This document shows positions 24,927-38,248 of a DNA stretch of 64,000 nucleotides, in pieces; the stretch's first letter is position 1; each line of letters opens with the position of its first letter. Source of the stretch: Prostheceraeus crozeri (Eukaryota; Platyhelminthes; Polycladida; Euryleptidae). The translations under genes were made by a program, and so were the position numbers. The notes under the pieces were generated by a model. That model had not been told where the DNA came from. It did no database searches and was given only the letters and a program-made list of their open reading frames with translations. Location: positions 496,001-560,000 of the forward strand of contig CAJQUW010008706.1 of assembly GCA_907163375.1 (NCBI GenBank), in the 5' to 3' direction.

Positions 24927-25595
24927 AGTTAGGCTATGATCGGCAATGATATCATTTTGTATCATTTTATTTCTTATAATGAAAAAATACCATTTTTTCA
25001 GTGAAATATGCGCAAGCCTACACCGTAATTAGATCTAGTCATACGAATTTTTCGATTTACACTGCTACCATGCTACTTTTACTGCTCTTAGCTATGAAAT
25101 TGAAATTAGATTGCATGCAGCATCGATATATTCCAATAATAATGGAAGGCCGAAGAAAGCAGTTTATTCATACAAAGCTTCTTGCGTATCAAAGTTAGGT
25201 AGGACCTATGGCCTATACATCAGACATCGCAAGCTTTGATTCAAGCTTTATACACTCGAATTACAAATGTGCCTACAATATGCAGTTGTTTAGGCCAACA
25301 GTATCTAAAGTACGAACAAAAGCAAAAATTATTTAGATTACAGTTAAGACTTTAAAAACATCAAGAGTGTTATTAATGAATTGTTTAACAATTTGTGTGA
25401 TAGACAGACTGACAGACAGTTCCCTGTTGCTTTTCGCTACATGAATCAAGCAGTGCGGAAGGGCATGGGTAGACCAAACGAAAGAGACTAGATTTGCTTC
25501 AATGCAAAATGCGCAGAATCTATGATTAGAAAATATAATGGAACAAAAGTTTTTGATGATATCATTTTATCATTGCCGATCTTTGAAGTTAGGCC
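24927..25595. repeat. Inverted-repeat-bounded segment, possible MITE
   Basis: The ends are imperfect inverted copies: GTTAGGCTATGATCGGCAATGATATCATT at 24,927-24,957, and a mirror containing ATGATATCATTTTATCATTGCCGATC at about 25,557-25,595. The 640 bases inside show no transposase. Sequence just right of it (25,600-25,665) matches an old repeat at 4,204-4,285. Confidence 0.4.
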
Positions 25596-26756
25596 TATTA
25601 ATGATTCCTGATATTGGATGAAATGGCAGCTATTCACATATATTCCCATTTTTCAACTGAGGACACATCATACAATACAGGCTTTCATTATTCCATACAT
25701 CTTTCTCAAATGCTATTCAAATAACTCGAAAAATTTTTGATTAAGCATGCATTAATTGTAATGACAAGTACCCTAGCTAATATCCATTATCCATACGAGC
25801 TGCCGGTCAAATAAGATGTCATGCCAGCCTATTTAGATTCATTTTTCGCAAAGATTGACACGTAGCTTGACGCACTAGCGGACAAGTGGCAACATTGCAA
25901 TTTCCATCGAGCTGAGTATGAATCAATACCAAGTATTGGAGAAAGAATCTGTGTTCACAAACTTTCACAAGTCACCGGTACTTACACACACGTACGTTAT
26001 TCATTTAGTTTAGTGCTATAAAAAATACCATGCTGGTATAGGAAAGGCTACAGACTTCTATGAATAATAATGCCGATTTATTGTCTATCATTTCATTCTC
26101 ATTCGAATAAGTTTTAATTTCATTGATATATTCCTTAGCTCAGAATCCAGTCAAATCTGTCCCATCCATCATGAGACTGGAATTCTGAATTGAGGGCAGA
26201 TTAAGAGACAATTGATTTCTCTATCAATTTAAACTTACAAGGCTGACACAATTGGATATGAACTCTTTTGGATAATGAATATAAAATCTATTGATTTCGA
26301 AAATTAAGGATCACCGGCATTTTATAATTAACATTTAAACATAAATTCTGGAAAACTGACCAGAAGGTTGAAAAAAAATACAGATGTAGAACATAATCTT
26401 TAGAGCAGTCCGTACTTTGTTTATCCTCTGCTGTAATGCATTTTGACATATTCAATGATGCTGTGACGAAAAACCTTTTTGCAGTTTGTTCTTAAAATCG
26501 ACTGTAAAATGTACATGTACGAGTAGGTATCGATAATCCTTAAAATCATCGCTTTCTTTCCTTCCTAATGTCTCCGAAATTAAGCAAAATCGTTCAACAT
26601 TGTTGCCCCAATCACCGATAAACATGATTGAATCCAGATTGTTTCGGCCGATATAAATGAATAACTTTGATATTTAATGACCTCTAAATAGGACAGGTTG
26701 CCAAAAAATATCCTCTCTTAAGTCTCTTAAAGGTCAATTTACTGAGTTAGGTGAAG

Positions 26757-26958
26757 TTTAGTGAGTGAAGTAAAGTCCCATTGTATTTCATCTCCGAACT
26801 CTCCTTCCAGCACGATCAGAATTAAACGCAGACATTTTGTTTTGATATATCACCATTGCTTGATGGGGAAAATCAGGTGTTTAATTGTCTATGTTTAATT
26901 CCGCTCCTGTAAGAAAAAAGTTCGAAGATAAAATATAATGGGACTTCACTTAACTTGC
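26757..26958. repeat. Hairpin MITE-like element, about 200 bp
   Basis: The left arm reads GTGAAGTAAAGTCCCATTGTATTTCATC-like sequence, and the right arm is its imperfect reverse complement (AGATAAAATATAATGGGACTTCACTTAAC). About 105 bases lie between the arms. This is the layout of a small non-autonomous DNA transposon. No clear target duplication was identified. Confidence 0.5.
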
Positions 26959-28904
26959 CTCTACAAGCAATGGTAATAGATTTCAAGACAAAATTTGCAG
27001 CATTTCGTACAGTTATATTAAAAAGAGGTTATCAGAAATAATAATAAATTGTGACTCTTTCTTAAAATAACCGCCAATGACAAATATCACAGGTTAACTC
27101 ATTAATCCTAAATTTAATCAATATCAATGGCAACATCAGGATTGTACTATAGCTGAATTAGCTTTGGTATCAAGTAAGCAACTGTTTAACTACATGAGCT
27201 AACTAAGATAATAAAATATTCATGATTAACAAACCGAGTTGATACGAGAGAGAATTTTTATGCCAAAATGTTGCTAATTTTGCATCACCTACGCAATGTG
27301 CATTTCACAGTTCAGAGAACTCAAGATCTCAATTTACAATTTACTTCAGAATTTATATGCGTGACTTTGCTTAGGGGTATTATCTTTGGTGCTGAATATT
27401 CCTTGATAAAATATACTTAAGCTATTGTACAATAGGTCTTGAATGTCAGTGTATAAAGGCGCAAATTTAAATTACTTTGAAATGTTTGCAGACAAGGAGA
27501 GAAAATGAAAAAAACGAAGAGCGAAAGACCAAGTAAGTTTGAGTAGCATAGAGAATATATTGTTCATTAGTTGATATTGGAATATACGATGTCACAAAGG
27601 TGCCACTACATTCGTACTTAGATGAGAAAGCATCTCAATTTTGCACTTAGAAACCATATCTCAAGCAGACATCTTGATCTATCAATGTATGGGCGACATG
27701 TAGTAACTTTTTGTGACATTTGTATTCTGTTTGTGATTTATTCACCTTATTGAGCTGAACAATCACGTATTCAGACACTTCATTCAAGTGCTCAAATATC
27801 AATTATTAGTATCTCAAAGTATTTAAACATAATGTACTTCCTGTTTGCAAGTCATCTTTGAGTTCCAAAAAAGTTATTATTTCTATGTCAAAATTATTCA
27901 GTTGTGGCTTCCAAAGATCAGTGTTCTTTTTGTTCTTTAAATATTTTCGACTTTGGTGAGTGACCGTGTTTGACTTTGAACTTTTCCTTGTTCTCTTATT
28001 TTTGTTGAGAACCATGTCTAAAGCTGAACAGCTACTATGCATACTGTATTTTCTTTGTGGACCTCAGTATTTCCATCATTGGGGCCGGTATCGTGAATTA
28101 ACGTCATTATTATTTTTTTCAAATAATTCATCTATTTACAGACTACTGATTAAAGTCTATCCTGCAATGGCGGTTGCACTGTTGTAACTGAACGTAAGGG
28201 GGGAAATGAATGTGTCGTGTGATGACATTTCATGATGAGAGGAACAAAACATCGACCGGATCGCACTCAACAATCGCAGAAATTTACAGCTTGCACAATT
28301 AGATGAATTAACACAACTGGCACTGTAAGATGGTGAATTCCTAGTTCATAAGTCGAAGATAGCTTTTCAGGGACAACTGAAAGGCCTCATTGAATATACA
28401 TTGCAGATAATAAGACTTCCATCTCATTTTTCAGAAATTACCAGCAGTCTTAATCACTAGCTAAGTTATCGAATGTCACTCATAACTATGGACATTGACT
28501 GCAGTGATCGGGTTTTTCTATAGGATTGCTTATTACTTATTATACAAGTATAATGTGAATGCCAATTATCTATGATAATTAATTGTACTCCGTATATCTA
28601 TATCACATGTTTTTTTGTTCAGCTGTTTTGTACCTTGTCTGATGCTGTCGCAGTCATTTCCACTTCAAATATTCATTACGACATTCTGCATGTCTCGCAG
28701 GTCAGTGCTTGTATGGTGTAACAATGCTTTCTAAACGATCATTTTATCAATATTGTTAAAACTTAGGCTACAATGCACGTAGAAATGCAGCAATTAAAAC
28801 TGCTCCTTTATGCATCAACAAAAGACAAGTGGAACATCAGCTGACCCAACTATACTTTGCAAGTTGTGAAACTGTGCATTACATGTGCATTAGTGAACTG
28901 ATTT

Positions 28905-29215
28905 GTTCTTTGCACCTCAGCTATACATTGTGATTACACCAGTTCAGCTCACAATCAGCCATATTCCGTATCTCAGTCATACCTAGTGCAACAAGTATAC
29001 ATTGTGCCTCATGTACCTTGTACCTCAGCTGTACCTTGCACCTCAGCTGTACCTTGCACCTCAACTAAACATCATCCCATCAGTTCACTAACATCTACCT
29101 AGACTTCGTACCCTGCGTATACTTCGCACATCAGCATTGTGCCTGAAGTATAATTCACATCAGTTGACCATCAACTACACTTTGTACCTGAACTAAACCA
29201 GCTTCATTTTGTACC
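28905..29215. repeat. Degenerate minisatellite with a unit of about 18-20 bp
   Basis: Variants of ACCTCAGCTGTACCTTGC recur many times, with the clearest consecutive copies at about 29,018-29,065. Outer units drift (for example ACTTTGTACCTGAACTAAAC). Open coding is not maintained, so this is a tandem DNA repeat rather than a repeat protein. Confidence 0.7.
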
Positions 29216-31675
29216 TCTTTTATAACGCTTAACGTTGTCATTTTCTCATTAGCGAAATTACTTTGATTCATTTGCATAAGTTCAATCACCACTGTCATTC
29301 TATCCTCGACTCTCGGTGTGAGCTCTCTTTACTTCTGATCCGTCGTAAAACATGTTTTCCAAATAATCTTCGTAAAATGATTTGTATTCTGAATGGATTC
29401 TGAATTTACAAATTTCATATGACTGGAAATATTACAGCATCATTAAGCAAATATTCTTTGTTTCTCCTGCCTGCCTGCATTCCATCATGGCTTCAGCAGA
29501 TAGGGTATATTCATACAAACTTCTATTTTAGTGGCTGGATCATCAACGAGATAAAAATTTAATGTCAACAACTGAAGCTGAAATCGTTCAGAATTTCGTC
29601 TGACTCAATAGGAGTAAAGCCGTGGACAACAAAACCCTCCCATACTTCCTCTTTCATCAATTTCAGAACTTGGTCAGAATATGATTCACAAGTATCATAC
29701 AACCTCCACGTTCAAGATTGATTACACCGCATTCAGTGAGATGTAGCGCAGGTGATAGGTGTTTCCACTCTCAAGAAAAGGTAACAGGAGATTGGATTCT
29801 ATAGAAGATTTTCATAGTCATTGGTTCAGAAACAGAAGATGCTATCCGCCTCTGGGTTCTGTCTAGCTCCATCCTGCGAATGTCTATGGTGCATGAATGT
29901 GGTGGCTTTGCAGCAAACTATGTGAATTATTGTTTGCAATAACACCTATTAGTCAAGCGCTGAGTGGTTTTGCTTCAGTTACATGACCATGTCCACAGCC
30001 AACATAATATCACCATTACCGCTTATGCAACAGGTCATAGGTGTGGTCAGAACGCAACACATGGAGTACACTGAGTCTCTTTTAGTGATCCAGTCATGAG
30101 GTTTACAACGTTTTTTGAATTATGATGTTGTGGAATCAGAATAGTGGCACCAAATCTACAATGAAAATGTAAGCTATATTCATGCATATTCTCCAATGCA
30201 TGGCCGCTATGTGGAATGACAAATGACATCAAATGTCACGATCTTCATCGGATACACTGTAATCTGTCTGAAGTTTCAAAGAGATCTCATGGGCTCACTA
30301 AAATTAAGGATTTTGCCGATTTTAATTCTGAGACGGCACAAATTTTCCTCTTACTTTTCTTATAAAGAGATAACGGAATCATAGTAGGAATAAAAACAAC
30401 TAACTGTTTGCCTTAATATAACCAATCAATTATAACCAATCAATTTTAAACAAATTACAGCGCTATGCAATATACTAAATTGCAGATTTTCAAAGCTCAT
30501 CGTCCACTGAAAAATAATTCTTTTCTTAAATGAATTAAAATATAATTTTTATAATTTTCCCTAAGATGCTCTCTAGCAATAGCTATCAAATTTAAGTGAT
30601 AGGAAATTCTACAATTTACTTAAAGCAAGTACAAATACATGAAACTGCAATATCTGAGCAGCGACAACATACACCTTTCACGAAGGATAATCAAGTTCAT
30701 AACATGATATTAAAAACATATTCTAATTATTTCTGAATTACATTCATTAGCAGGGTGGGGCTAGAGCTTTTGGCATCATTTCACCTGAGTTGACAGAATA
30801 ACCTAGAACTAACGAATCACACAGTTTCACATGCACCTAATTGAGGTTATTCCGTGTGCCTGAGTTCAAAATTGCAACTTTTATGTAGAGCGATTTATAG
30901 AAATACGCAGACAATTCAACTCATATCATAACTCAATACTGAATTTCAGCTTTTTAACAAAATATGCTGCCTTGCATTCCAAGAAATTGACATGAGATGT
31001 CTCCGAGTGTAAGGTCAACATTTTGATCAAGAAGTAATTCTTCAAAAAATGGACTTATATCGCTTAGCACGGCAGAGTTTGGAAATTAAATTGATCCTTC
31101 ACATTTGTGGTTTTAATTGGTTACACAGGTCTAAGAGAGTAAACATACGATTCTATCATCAAAACTTTATAATTCCGCTTTCGCAGGATATCAAACTCAT
31201 TAAGGGAAAACTAAAAGCATTGATGAAAATGTACAAAATTTTCACTTTTTATGCGAAACACAACACTTTCATCTGCTCAGACTGTGTCAGGGTAAAGTTG
31301 GCACCATTCATGTAAGTGTGCATAGTTATGTCAGGCAATGCTATATGATACTAATATATTATCATTATACATTTACATTATTTTTTATCTCTTTATATAA
31401 TAATATTAATACATCATTTTTACTAATATACTAATTATCATGCAATATATTTTTGTACTGGGCAAACAAAAAGAGCAAACGGATAGTTCTACTTCACGTT
31501 ATTAATTGCATCTTGACTAATGACAATCACAAATCCCGGATTTTTGCAAGTTTTCACCTTTTTGACTCATTTTTACCACTAACTTGATTCAGATTTATGT
31601 TCGTTTTCTGCCGAACGAGGCCCTTTAGTCTTTTCCAGGGTAAATCGAGAAATAGATATGAGTAGAGAGCTTACC

Positions 31676-31756
31676 ACAAGTTTGGCTGCTTCATCAGCTG
31701 ACGAGGCATCCCGCTCCTGTACGAATAGTATACCACCCATGACAGACAGTGCGTTA
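31676..31756 (-). CDS. ANAPC1: APC1 exon
   Basis: Acceptor CCTCTTGCAG and donor GTAAGC bound 81 bases that encode NALSVMGGILFVQERDASSA and DEAAKLV. GGILFVQ corresponds to GVLYVKL of vertebrate APC1, in the expected place after the exon at 31,815-31,963. The split codon (CA plus T) joins in phase. The exon ends in phase 0. Confidence 0.6.
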
Positions 31757-31814
31757 CTGCAAGAGGAATTTAACACTGCATTGGTCAGTCTTCAACAAAT
31801 GCTTACTGACTTAC

Positions 31815-31963
31815 TGTAACATCGTCTTATGATGAGGATTGTCCATAGAGAGATGAACCGGCCATGCATCAGCAGAACTGGGAGCATGGAACTCGATTCT
31901 GTCGATTTCATCCACAGGTGGCAAGCTTCGAGGTAGTTTTACGCGTTCTCTCACCTCACCATT
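31815..31963 (-). CDS. ANAPC1: APC1 exon
   Basis: The acceptor ends TTTTCATAG and the donor is GTAAGT. The product reads NGEVRERVKLPRSLPPVDEI, DRIEFHAPSSADAW and PVHLSMDNPHHKTML. It aligns with the vertebrate APC1 stretch LMAPTLLPELHLLKQIKVKG, RYWELLIDLSKGTQHLKSIL. The exon starts in phase 0 directly after VVFK of the exon at 32,583-32,700. Confidence 0.68.
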
Positions 31964-32582
31964 CTATGAAAATGGAAAATTTTTTGTCAACCCGACATTT
32001 GTCAAAATGGCTATCAACAGAGTACAGATATAAGCATCGTTTTCACGACAATTGCTAAGGGTTGCCAAGGGTTCAAGAGAGTTTCGAAGTATCATGGTAT
32101 TTCGCTGATACACCTATCATTAAGTGAGATAAGGCAAAATGAGAATTTGCGAATTTCTGACAAAATTGATGACAACACTACTGAAAAATCATCCAATAGT
32201 AAAACATTCAAATGTTACATTAGCTACTATTCTGCATATATACGTGACGACATATATATATATATTCTGCATATATAAGCATATACGTGCATACGTATTG
32301 GCGACATCTTTACATCATTCCGGTTCATTTTCCTGTGTTTCACCCAGAAATGTACGCTTCTGTGACTCAACTGATATATCAGCTAAGAAGTGCGAAAAAT
32401 GGTGTAATGGAATAGCCCAAATTTGAATAAAATTCAAAACACAATTATTTTTTTAACATTAGCAGTGAATTCTCCTTAACTTACAGAATCTCCACATGAA
32501 ATTTCAGCGATTTACACGATTTTTGTCAAAGACAAAAATCAAACTCAATATCTATCCTATGGTTACCCAAATGCCAACTTAC

Positions 32583-32700
32583 TTTAAATACAACTCGCAT
32601 TGATGAAGGAAAGACGCGACCGGTGGATACAGAAATCGGGCAGATGCAGCGGGCACGCGCTGCTAGCACGGTCAGATGACGGAATGCTTGAAGATGATAT
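32583..32700 (-). CDS. ANAPC1: APC1 exon
   Basis: Acceptor TTATTCTGCAG and donor GTAAGT surround a frame encoding YHLQAFRHLTVLAARARCIC, PISVSTGRVFPSSMRVVFK. The match to vertebrate APC1 (YHLQALRHLYVLAAEPRLL, then VPVDVDTNTPCYALLEVTYK) is clear. The first base completes an AAA codon begun in the exon at 38,571-38,657, so the phase is kept across a 5.9-kb intron filled with transposons. Confidence 0.85.
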
Positions 32701-34951
32701 CTGCAGAATAAAAGCAAAAATCTTCATAAATTTAAAATACTTCACAACTGTAGTACACAATCGACAAACAGTTGAAGCTACTCAATGCAAAAGATATTGG
32801 TAAATTACACTTTATTTAAAGAAAGTAAGGAAAGTAACATCTGCGTTTACTAAATCGTATCCAGAAATCTCTTCGCACGCATCATCGCATCAATATTGTA
32901 TTTGTCAGGGTAACTGATCTTGAAAAACTGATCCGCAAGTTTTGCCGTGCAAACAAAATGACTAGGATCTCGGACTTACTCGACCGTCGATCCCAAGGTG
33001 AGTGAATGTCCTGCTGTATGCACAACAGTTTAAAGTCAATTCTAAAATCCAAAGTTGTGGCTATGATTTCTACAGGAGCTAATTCATCAACACGAAAGAC
33101 TGAGTCAAAATATGGTATCTCGATATCATCGATTGTGGAGTGTGATGTGAAAAGATACATGCCAAAAAATTTAATACCCTGTACAGTACATATTTTTGAT
33201 AAGCCATTGACATATGGTGACTTCTTCTTGAAATTTTTGTTTTGTTGTCGCCTTGAACTTCTTCCTGTTTCAGTTAGCAGCTGCTCCGGAAATGCATTTT
33301 TCTATTTCACTCTTATTTTAACATTGGTTTGTCCAGTTACTTGGAAATAAAATTTTTTGAATTTTTGATACTATGATGAAGAAAATACAAATTATAAGTA
33401 TGCTCGTAAGTAGATGGAAATGTTGCTTTATATATGTGCCCGCATGTAATGTACTATGCTGAAATGGAGGGAAAACTTTCAAGTAAGCGGTTTTTCAGTA
33501 ATTTAAGCAGCGCATTATATCTGGTGTCTACCATCCGTGAAACAATATTCGTTAAATAAAAGAAAGAAATTACATCTCAGCACTGTAAATGAATAATAAA
33601 ATTGATCATGGTCAACGAAGTTGCTGCTCAGTTCACGTTGACAATGAAGAACGTGTTTTTCCAGTGATTTCGAAAAGATTTAGGAAAGATTAAGAGTTCA
33701 ACAGTGAAGTTTGTTCTGATAGGTGTGAAGTCCAAAAATTCGAAGAATTAAGAATTCCTTGCAACTACCTGATGTTGAAGTAGACTCGGACTGACTTTGA
33801 GGTTTCAATCTGTACAGCACGAAATTGCACTAGCTTATTTCAAGATTTGACTCATCATTTCGCAATATTTTACGAGCGAACAATGTGGATCATCAGATCA
33901 CCTCTGACGATGTCCAACGGTCTGCTAGATGAAAATTCAGGAGATGCACAACTCAAGCTGAGAACTTTGTCTTGACTTGAAATTGTTCTCATTAATTAAA
34001 CAAATGTGATTAAGCCCTTTTCCACGTATCTTTAAATTAAAGTACTATGTGGTTTTAGGCTTGATGATCATAGAATCGATGCCCCTGATAATGACAAAGA
34101 AATTTATATATTCAAATAGCATCCATTGATATGATCGTGATATGAAACAAAGCACACAGAACAAAAAGACAATGTTTTGTATCGTTAAATTGTTATAATG
34201 TTAAATTTATATAACTACGCTACAGAATTCTGTTTTCAGACCAGGGAAGTCTGATTTCTCGATTGTCTTGTCAAATCCGATATCTGAAGATCCTTTTAAT
34301 GAAGATTTTTGGATTTTGGTACATTTTATGTTATCTGTTGATCAGAATATTCAGATGATATTTATGAAGCTAAAATTCCGCCTACTCTCACAACTTCAAT
34401 TTCCCATGGGGACACTTAGAATTGATGGATAGCTGACACCAACTGATCACCTCCAACCCGTCAAATCCTTAGTGTGATTGACTTTGTCGCCTTATGTGGC
34501 TGTCACAAATCGAATGTACGAGAGTACGCTTGTGAGTGATTAGAAACTAAGAAGAATTCCAAGCAAAATGACATTGATATATAGAAAATAACTCCAGAAT
34601 TCTACGCTTCAGAATAATATCTTGCATGAGCTTAGTGACGAAATAATTCAAAAGCAGATAGATCAAAGTGCATCGAATAACATGACTAAATAATAAGAAA
34701 AACAAAGTATGTTATGTTTATTTACCCATTCCTCTGAAGTTATTTTGGCATGTATGTCAGAAATTAATTGGAGCTAACTTTTAAAAACATCACTTGACTT
34801 GATGATAACGACAACAATACTCGTATATCTAACGCAAAAATATATAAAATATAATAAAAATCGACTCAGTAGTTCTGACCACTTGGTACTTGTGCGCACA
34901 GGTAATGAAAAGTAGCAGGTAATCAGGCTGAACCAGTGACTTTGATTTTAA
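32701..34951. other. APC1 intron, left part, no gene confirmed
   Basis: A plus-strand frame at about 32,840-33,000 reads LLNRIQKSLRTHHRINIVFV and ends at a donor-like GGTGAGTG, but no family was recognised and it opposes the APC1 strand. The remainder is AT-rich intron with no signatures. Confidence 0.45.
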
Positions 34952-34953
34952 TA

Positions 34954-35085
34954 CAGGGTGATTCAAAAGTCGGTGCAAAAAGTAAACGGCGACATCTCAG
35001 TGATTATTTAAGATACTGACCTAATTTTTTCTTCTTTAAATTGTCAAAGGAATGGGATTTGATAATCTATTTGTTACATTAGCAC
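34954..35085. repeat. Terminal inverted repeat, left end of mariner element
   Basis: This arm matches the reverse complement of 38,216-38,346 with few differences, through the tract GACCTAATTTTTTCTTCTTT and into the transposase start codons. Repeats of this length that overlap the gene start are unusual for mariner, whose repeats are commonly near 30 bp. Confidence 0.85.
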
Positions 35086-35282
35086 ATTGATTATCTTTTT
35101 AACTGAATTTATTCATTCAGTTTATGTTCATTAGCACACTAATTATTATTTTGTATTAATGTATTAATTCAATTTTTGTTTATTCCCACTATGTTCTTCT
35201 CTTCCAAAGTTTTCTAGATAATAACAAGCGATTTTCAAAAAAGATCATATTAAGAAAACAAAGATTCATTTTGAATACTCAA

Positions 35283-38248
35283 AAACATCACCATTTACCT
35301 CAACCAGCAGTTCCGCTCGGTAAAGAGCGTCTGAGATAGCATTTATCAGTTCTGACTGATTCAACAAGGCAACTTCGTTCGTAATGCTGCTCTTCAACTC
35401 TTCCATGGAGCCTGGCCTTCCATGATGGTATACCCTGTTGTTCAGTGTACCCCACTAGTAAAAATCTAATGGGGAAAGATCCGGAGATCTGAGTGGCCAC
35501 CTGGTGGGAAATCCACGTGCAATTACACGGTCACCAAACACTTCCTTTAGGAATTCAGAAACTTCCTTGGCGAAATGAGGTGGCGCCCCATCTTGCTGGA
35601 AGGTTATATCATTCATCTTACCCGAAGACTGAGGTTGTGGAATGACATAAGTATGGAGCACCTGTGACCGCCCCTTCAAAGAAAAAAGGGTCAGCTTAAG
35701 TTCTTTGTAGAATCCCATCCAGACACTGACTTGATTGGCATGGAGACTCTGGGTGTGGCCTTTCTGTTCCCCACACTATGCAATTGTGTCTATTTACGAC
35801 ACCATCGAGTCGGAATATTGCTTCGTCGGTCCACAGAATAATAATAATAATAATATGGCTTTACTACACTTCAAAACAAGATTCGGAAGTGACATGTACA
35901 ACATTACAGAAGATAAAACATGAAAGAAAGTTAAGCAAATCTAATGAAAGACGACTGAAACCGCTTGGTTTTGGCCATCACTTTCCTGTGAAGGAATCCT
36001 TTGCGAGTAGAAGACCTAGATGATGATTTGTCAAATATCACATGCAAGGGATGCTGAGGGCACATCGCTTTACTTGATAGGCGTCTTGCCATCAAGTCAC
36101 AAAAATCAGCAAATTTGATTTTCCCCTTAATCCGAAAAATTCGGAAAACACGTTCTTCAAATTGGGTTAACTGCCGGAAACAAGTTTTGTTAACGCTACA
36201 CCATGCAGGAAAGCTGTAGCTGGCTACCGATCGTATGAGTGTACAGTATACCAGCCACATGATGCGCTGAGGAGCGTTAATCCGTTTAAGAGAGTAGAGC
36301 ATGTACAGTCTTTTCCTGGCACGGCTCAAGACATTCTCAATGTGATGGTGCCACGTTAGCTGATCATCAAATGTAATGCCCAAGATTTTTGCCGTCTTTA
36401 CTGCTTCAATTTCACAATTAGATGCTGTATCTTCCAATGGAGCCAAAACGATGGACCGTTTCGTTTGTATGTTCATCACTTTCGTCTTATTGTTGTTAAG
36501 TTTGAATCCATGAGATTCAGACCAATAAGTCAGATGGTCAAGTTCAGAACTAAGATGATCTTCGCTGGCATTCCGTAGGGCATGGATAATAAAAAAGTCA
36601 TCCGCGAATTTTAGGAGAGTGCTATTTGGTTGTAGAGCATAATAATCGTTAACAGCTATGGCGAACAGAAGAGGTGATAAGACACCTCCCTGGGGCACTC
36701 CACTAATAGCTGGGCACCAAGAAGAAAGTTGTCCATTTTTTTCACACATTGCACTCTAGAATCAAGGTATGATTGAATCCATTTAATGAGTTCAATAGGA
36801 GCGGCAAGTGAATACAACGAGTTTATGATGACGTTATGTGGCATTTTGTCGAACGTTTTCGTGAAATCCACCATAAGAAGACTGATAGCACCAGGTGAAT
36901 CCAAATGAGACAAGATACGATTGACCATATAGGTTAGTGCACAAACAGTCCCCTGTCCATGTCTTGGTATGAATGCAAATTGAATGCAAATTGTCACTTG
37001 AAAGCTTTGGCAAGATGGAAAGAAACCAGTTCTTCAGTATGATTTTCTCAAGTATTTTGGCCAGAACAGGCAAAATAGAGATTGGTCGGTAATCAGTAAA
37101 TTGTGGCTTTTTGCATTTCGGCATAGGCACTACATACGCCCGCTTGAGAGTAGCGGGGAAAATGCCACTGTTGACACTCAATGTACAGATATGATGGATG
37201 ATGGGGACCAGAGGATCACAGAAGTCTTTGTAGAGCCATGTAGGTAGGTCATCAGGTCCAGGAGAACTTTTTCGAAGGCTGAAAATCACTTCCATGACAT
37301 CCCTTTCGGTTATGACTAAAGGGACAGAGGGCATATCACTCGAAACTATCGCGATATCAGTGTTTTCATAGACAGATGAGAATGCATAGCACAATGCAGA
37401 AGCATCAATGGAGTTGTTAGCAATGACATTGTCGCGACCTATGAGCGTGTTAATACATGACCACGTATCTGCAGCAGATTGTGTCTTTGAGAAACTGCTC
37501 ACTAGATAATCACTCTTCAACTTAATCACATGCTGGATAACCGATTCACGAAGGCGTAAATACTTTAGGGTCTTATTTTCCTTGTAAACACGGTCTCTCT
37601 GATTGATTAAATGTTTCAAAGGTTTGACCCAGGGCTTGTCATCACTCCTCATTCTAACAGAGCGTTCTGGAAAGTTTCTGTCAAGTAAATTGACAACTTC
37701 CTCAATAAACGTATCAGTCACAGAGTTAACATCTCTCTCAGAGAGAAGGGAGGCCAATCTATCATTGTTCGTTAATTCAAGACCAAACTCAGCACAAGCC
37801 GAGGGCGTTTTTACACGGAACTTTGCTTTGGTTGATGTGGGTGGTGGCAAGACCTTTTTAGTGAGACAGTATGTCCTAGGACAATATGTCCTAGTTGAGT
37901 CGGTGACAGAGATCTTATGTGGTCTGAGAATTCAAGTCTGGATATCTTATCTGTTTCAGAAATTGCTTGACAGAGTTGAAGATTGTAGGGGTGTAAACGA
38001 AGGTGATGACGAAAGATTCTCCATACACTCGATTGTGATAATTCATTTTCATCAGAGATGCGACGAGTCGATGTTGCACCAAGAGGACTGTCAGTTTGAT
38101 GATGTCGAAGAATCAGATCCACATCTTCAATGCAATTCTGAAGGACTGAAGGTCTTCCAGTGATAGGTCGGTCCATGCCAGACCCAGTTTCATCAAACCG
38201 TGCTATCAACTTTTTAGCTAATGTAACAAATAGATTATCAAATCCCAT
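35283..38248 (-). pseudogene. Mariner-type transposase, interrupted by a LINE
   Basis: The N-terminal DNA-binding part (38,248 to about 37,900) reads MGFDNLFVTLAKKLIARFDE and has a helix-turn-helix-like tract ELSQSSVWRIFRHHL. After the LINE the frame resumes with [13 protein letters not shown] (first catalytic Asp), QQDGAPPHF (second Asp) and SPDLSPLDFY (third Asp). By count, 41 residues separate the second and third Asp, the DD41D spacing known from rosa-type mariners. There is a frameshift before [11 protein letters not shown], and a TAG stop replaces the Trp expected after LDFY. The C-terminal tail continues to about 35,283. Confidence 0.82.
35839..37900 (-). mobile_element. 5'-truncated LINE inserted in the mariner transposase
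   Basis: On the minus strand it carries a reverse transcriptase: SSPGPDDLPTWLYKD, DYRPISILPVLAKILEKII, GVPQGGVLSPLLF and FADDFFI (catalytic FADD in place of YADD). A C-terminal tail follows with ILGITFDDQLTWHHHI and RSVASYSFPAW. The endonuclease is missing, so the copy is 5'-truncated. The 3' end is a short AAT microsatellite at about 35,839-35,856 rather than poly(A), as in CR1/Jockey-like clades. At least one frameshift lies near 36,990. Its exact left border and target duplication were not resolved. Confidence 0.82.

Larger units (their letters stand above)
18696..31675. other. Long APC1 intronic region, about 13 kb, with an undetected exon
   Basis: Vertebrate APC1 has roughly 85 residues between the segments encoded by the flanking exons here, so one or two small phase-0 exons should exist inside. 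None was recognised by eye. The stretch holds several inverted repeats (21,676-21,826; 24,927-25,595; 26,757-26,958) and a degenerate minisatellite (28,905-29,215). Open frames such as 22,745-23,071 on the plus strand show no family signature. Confidence 0.5.

Noticed and set aside
28905-29215. CRISPR-like array
   Set aside because: The units are contiguous and degenerate without spacers, and the genome is animal. It is a minisatellite.
32220-32300. TATATA/CATATATA-rich tract as a promoter
   Set aside because: It lies in a short-period AT repeat inside a gene and has no start-site context.
32840-33000. Plus-strand exon-like frame ending at GTGAGTG
   Set aside because: It opposes the APC1 strand inside an intron. 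No family was recognised and no partner exon was found, so the donor match is probably chance.
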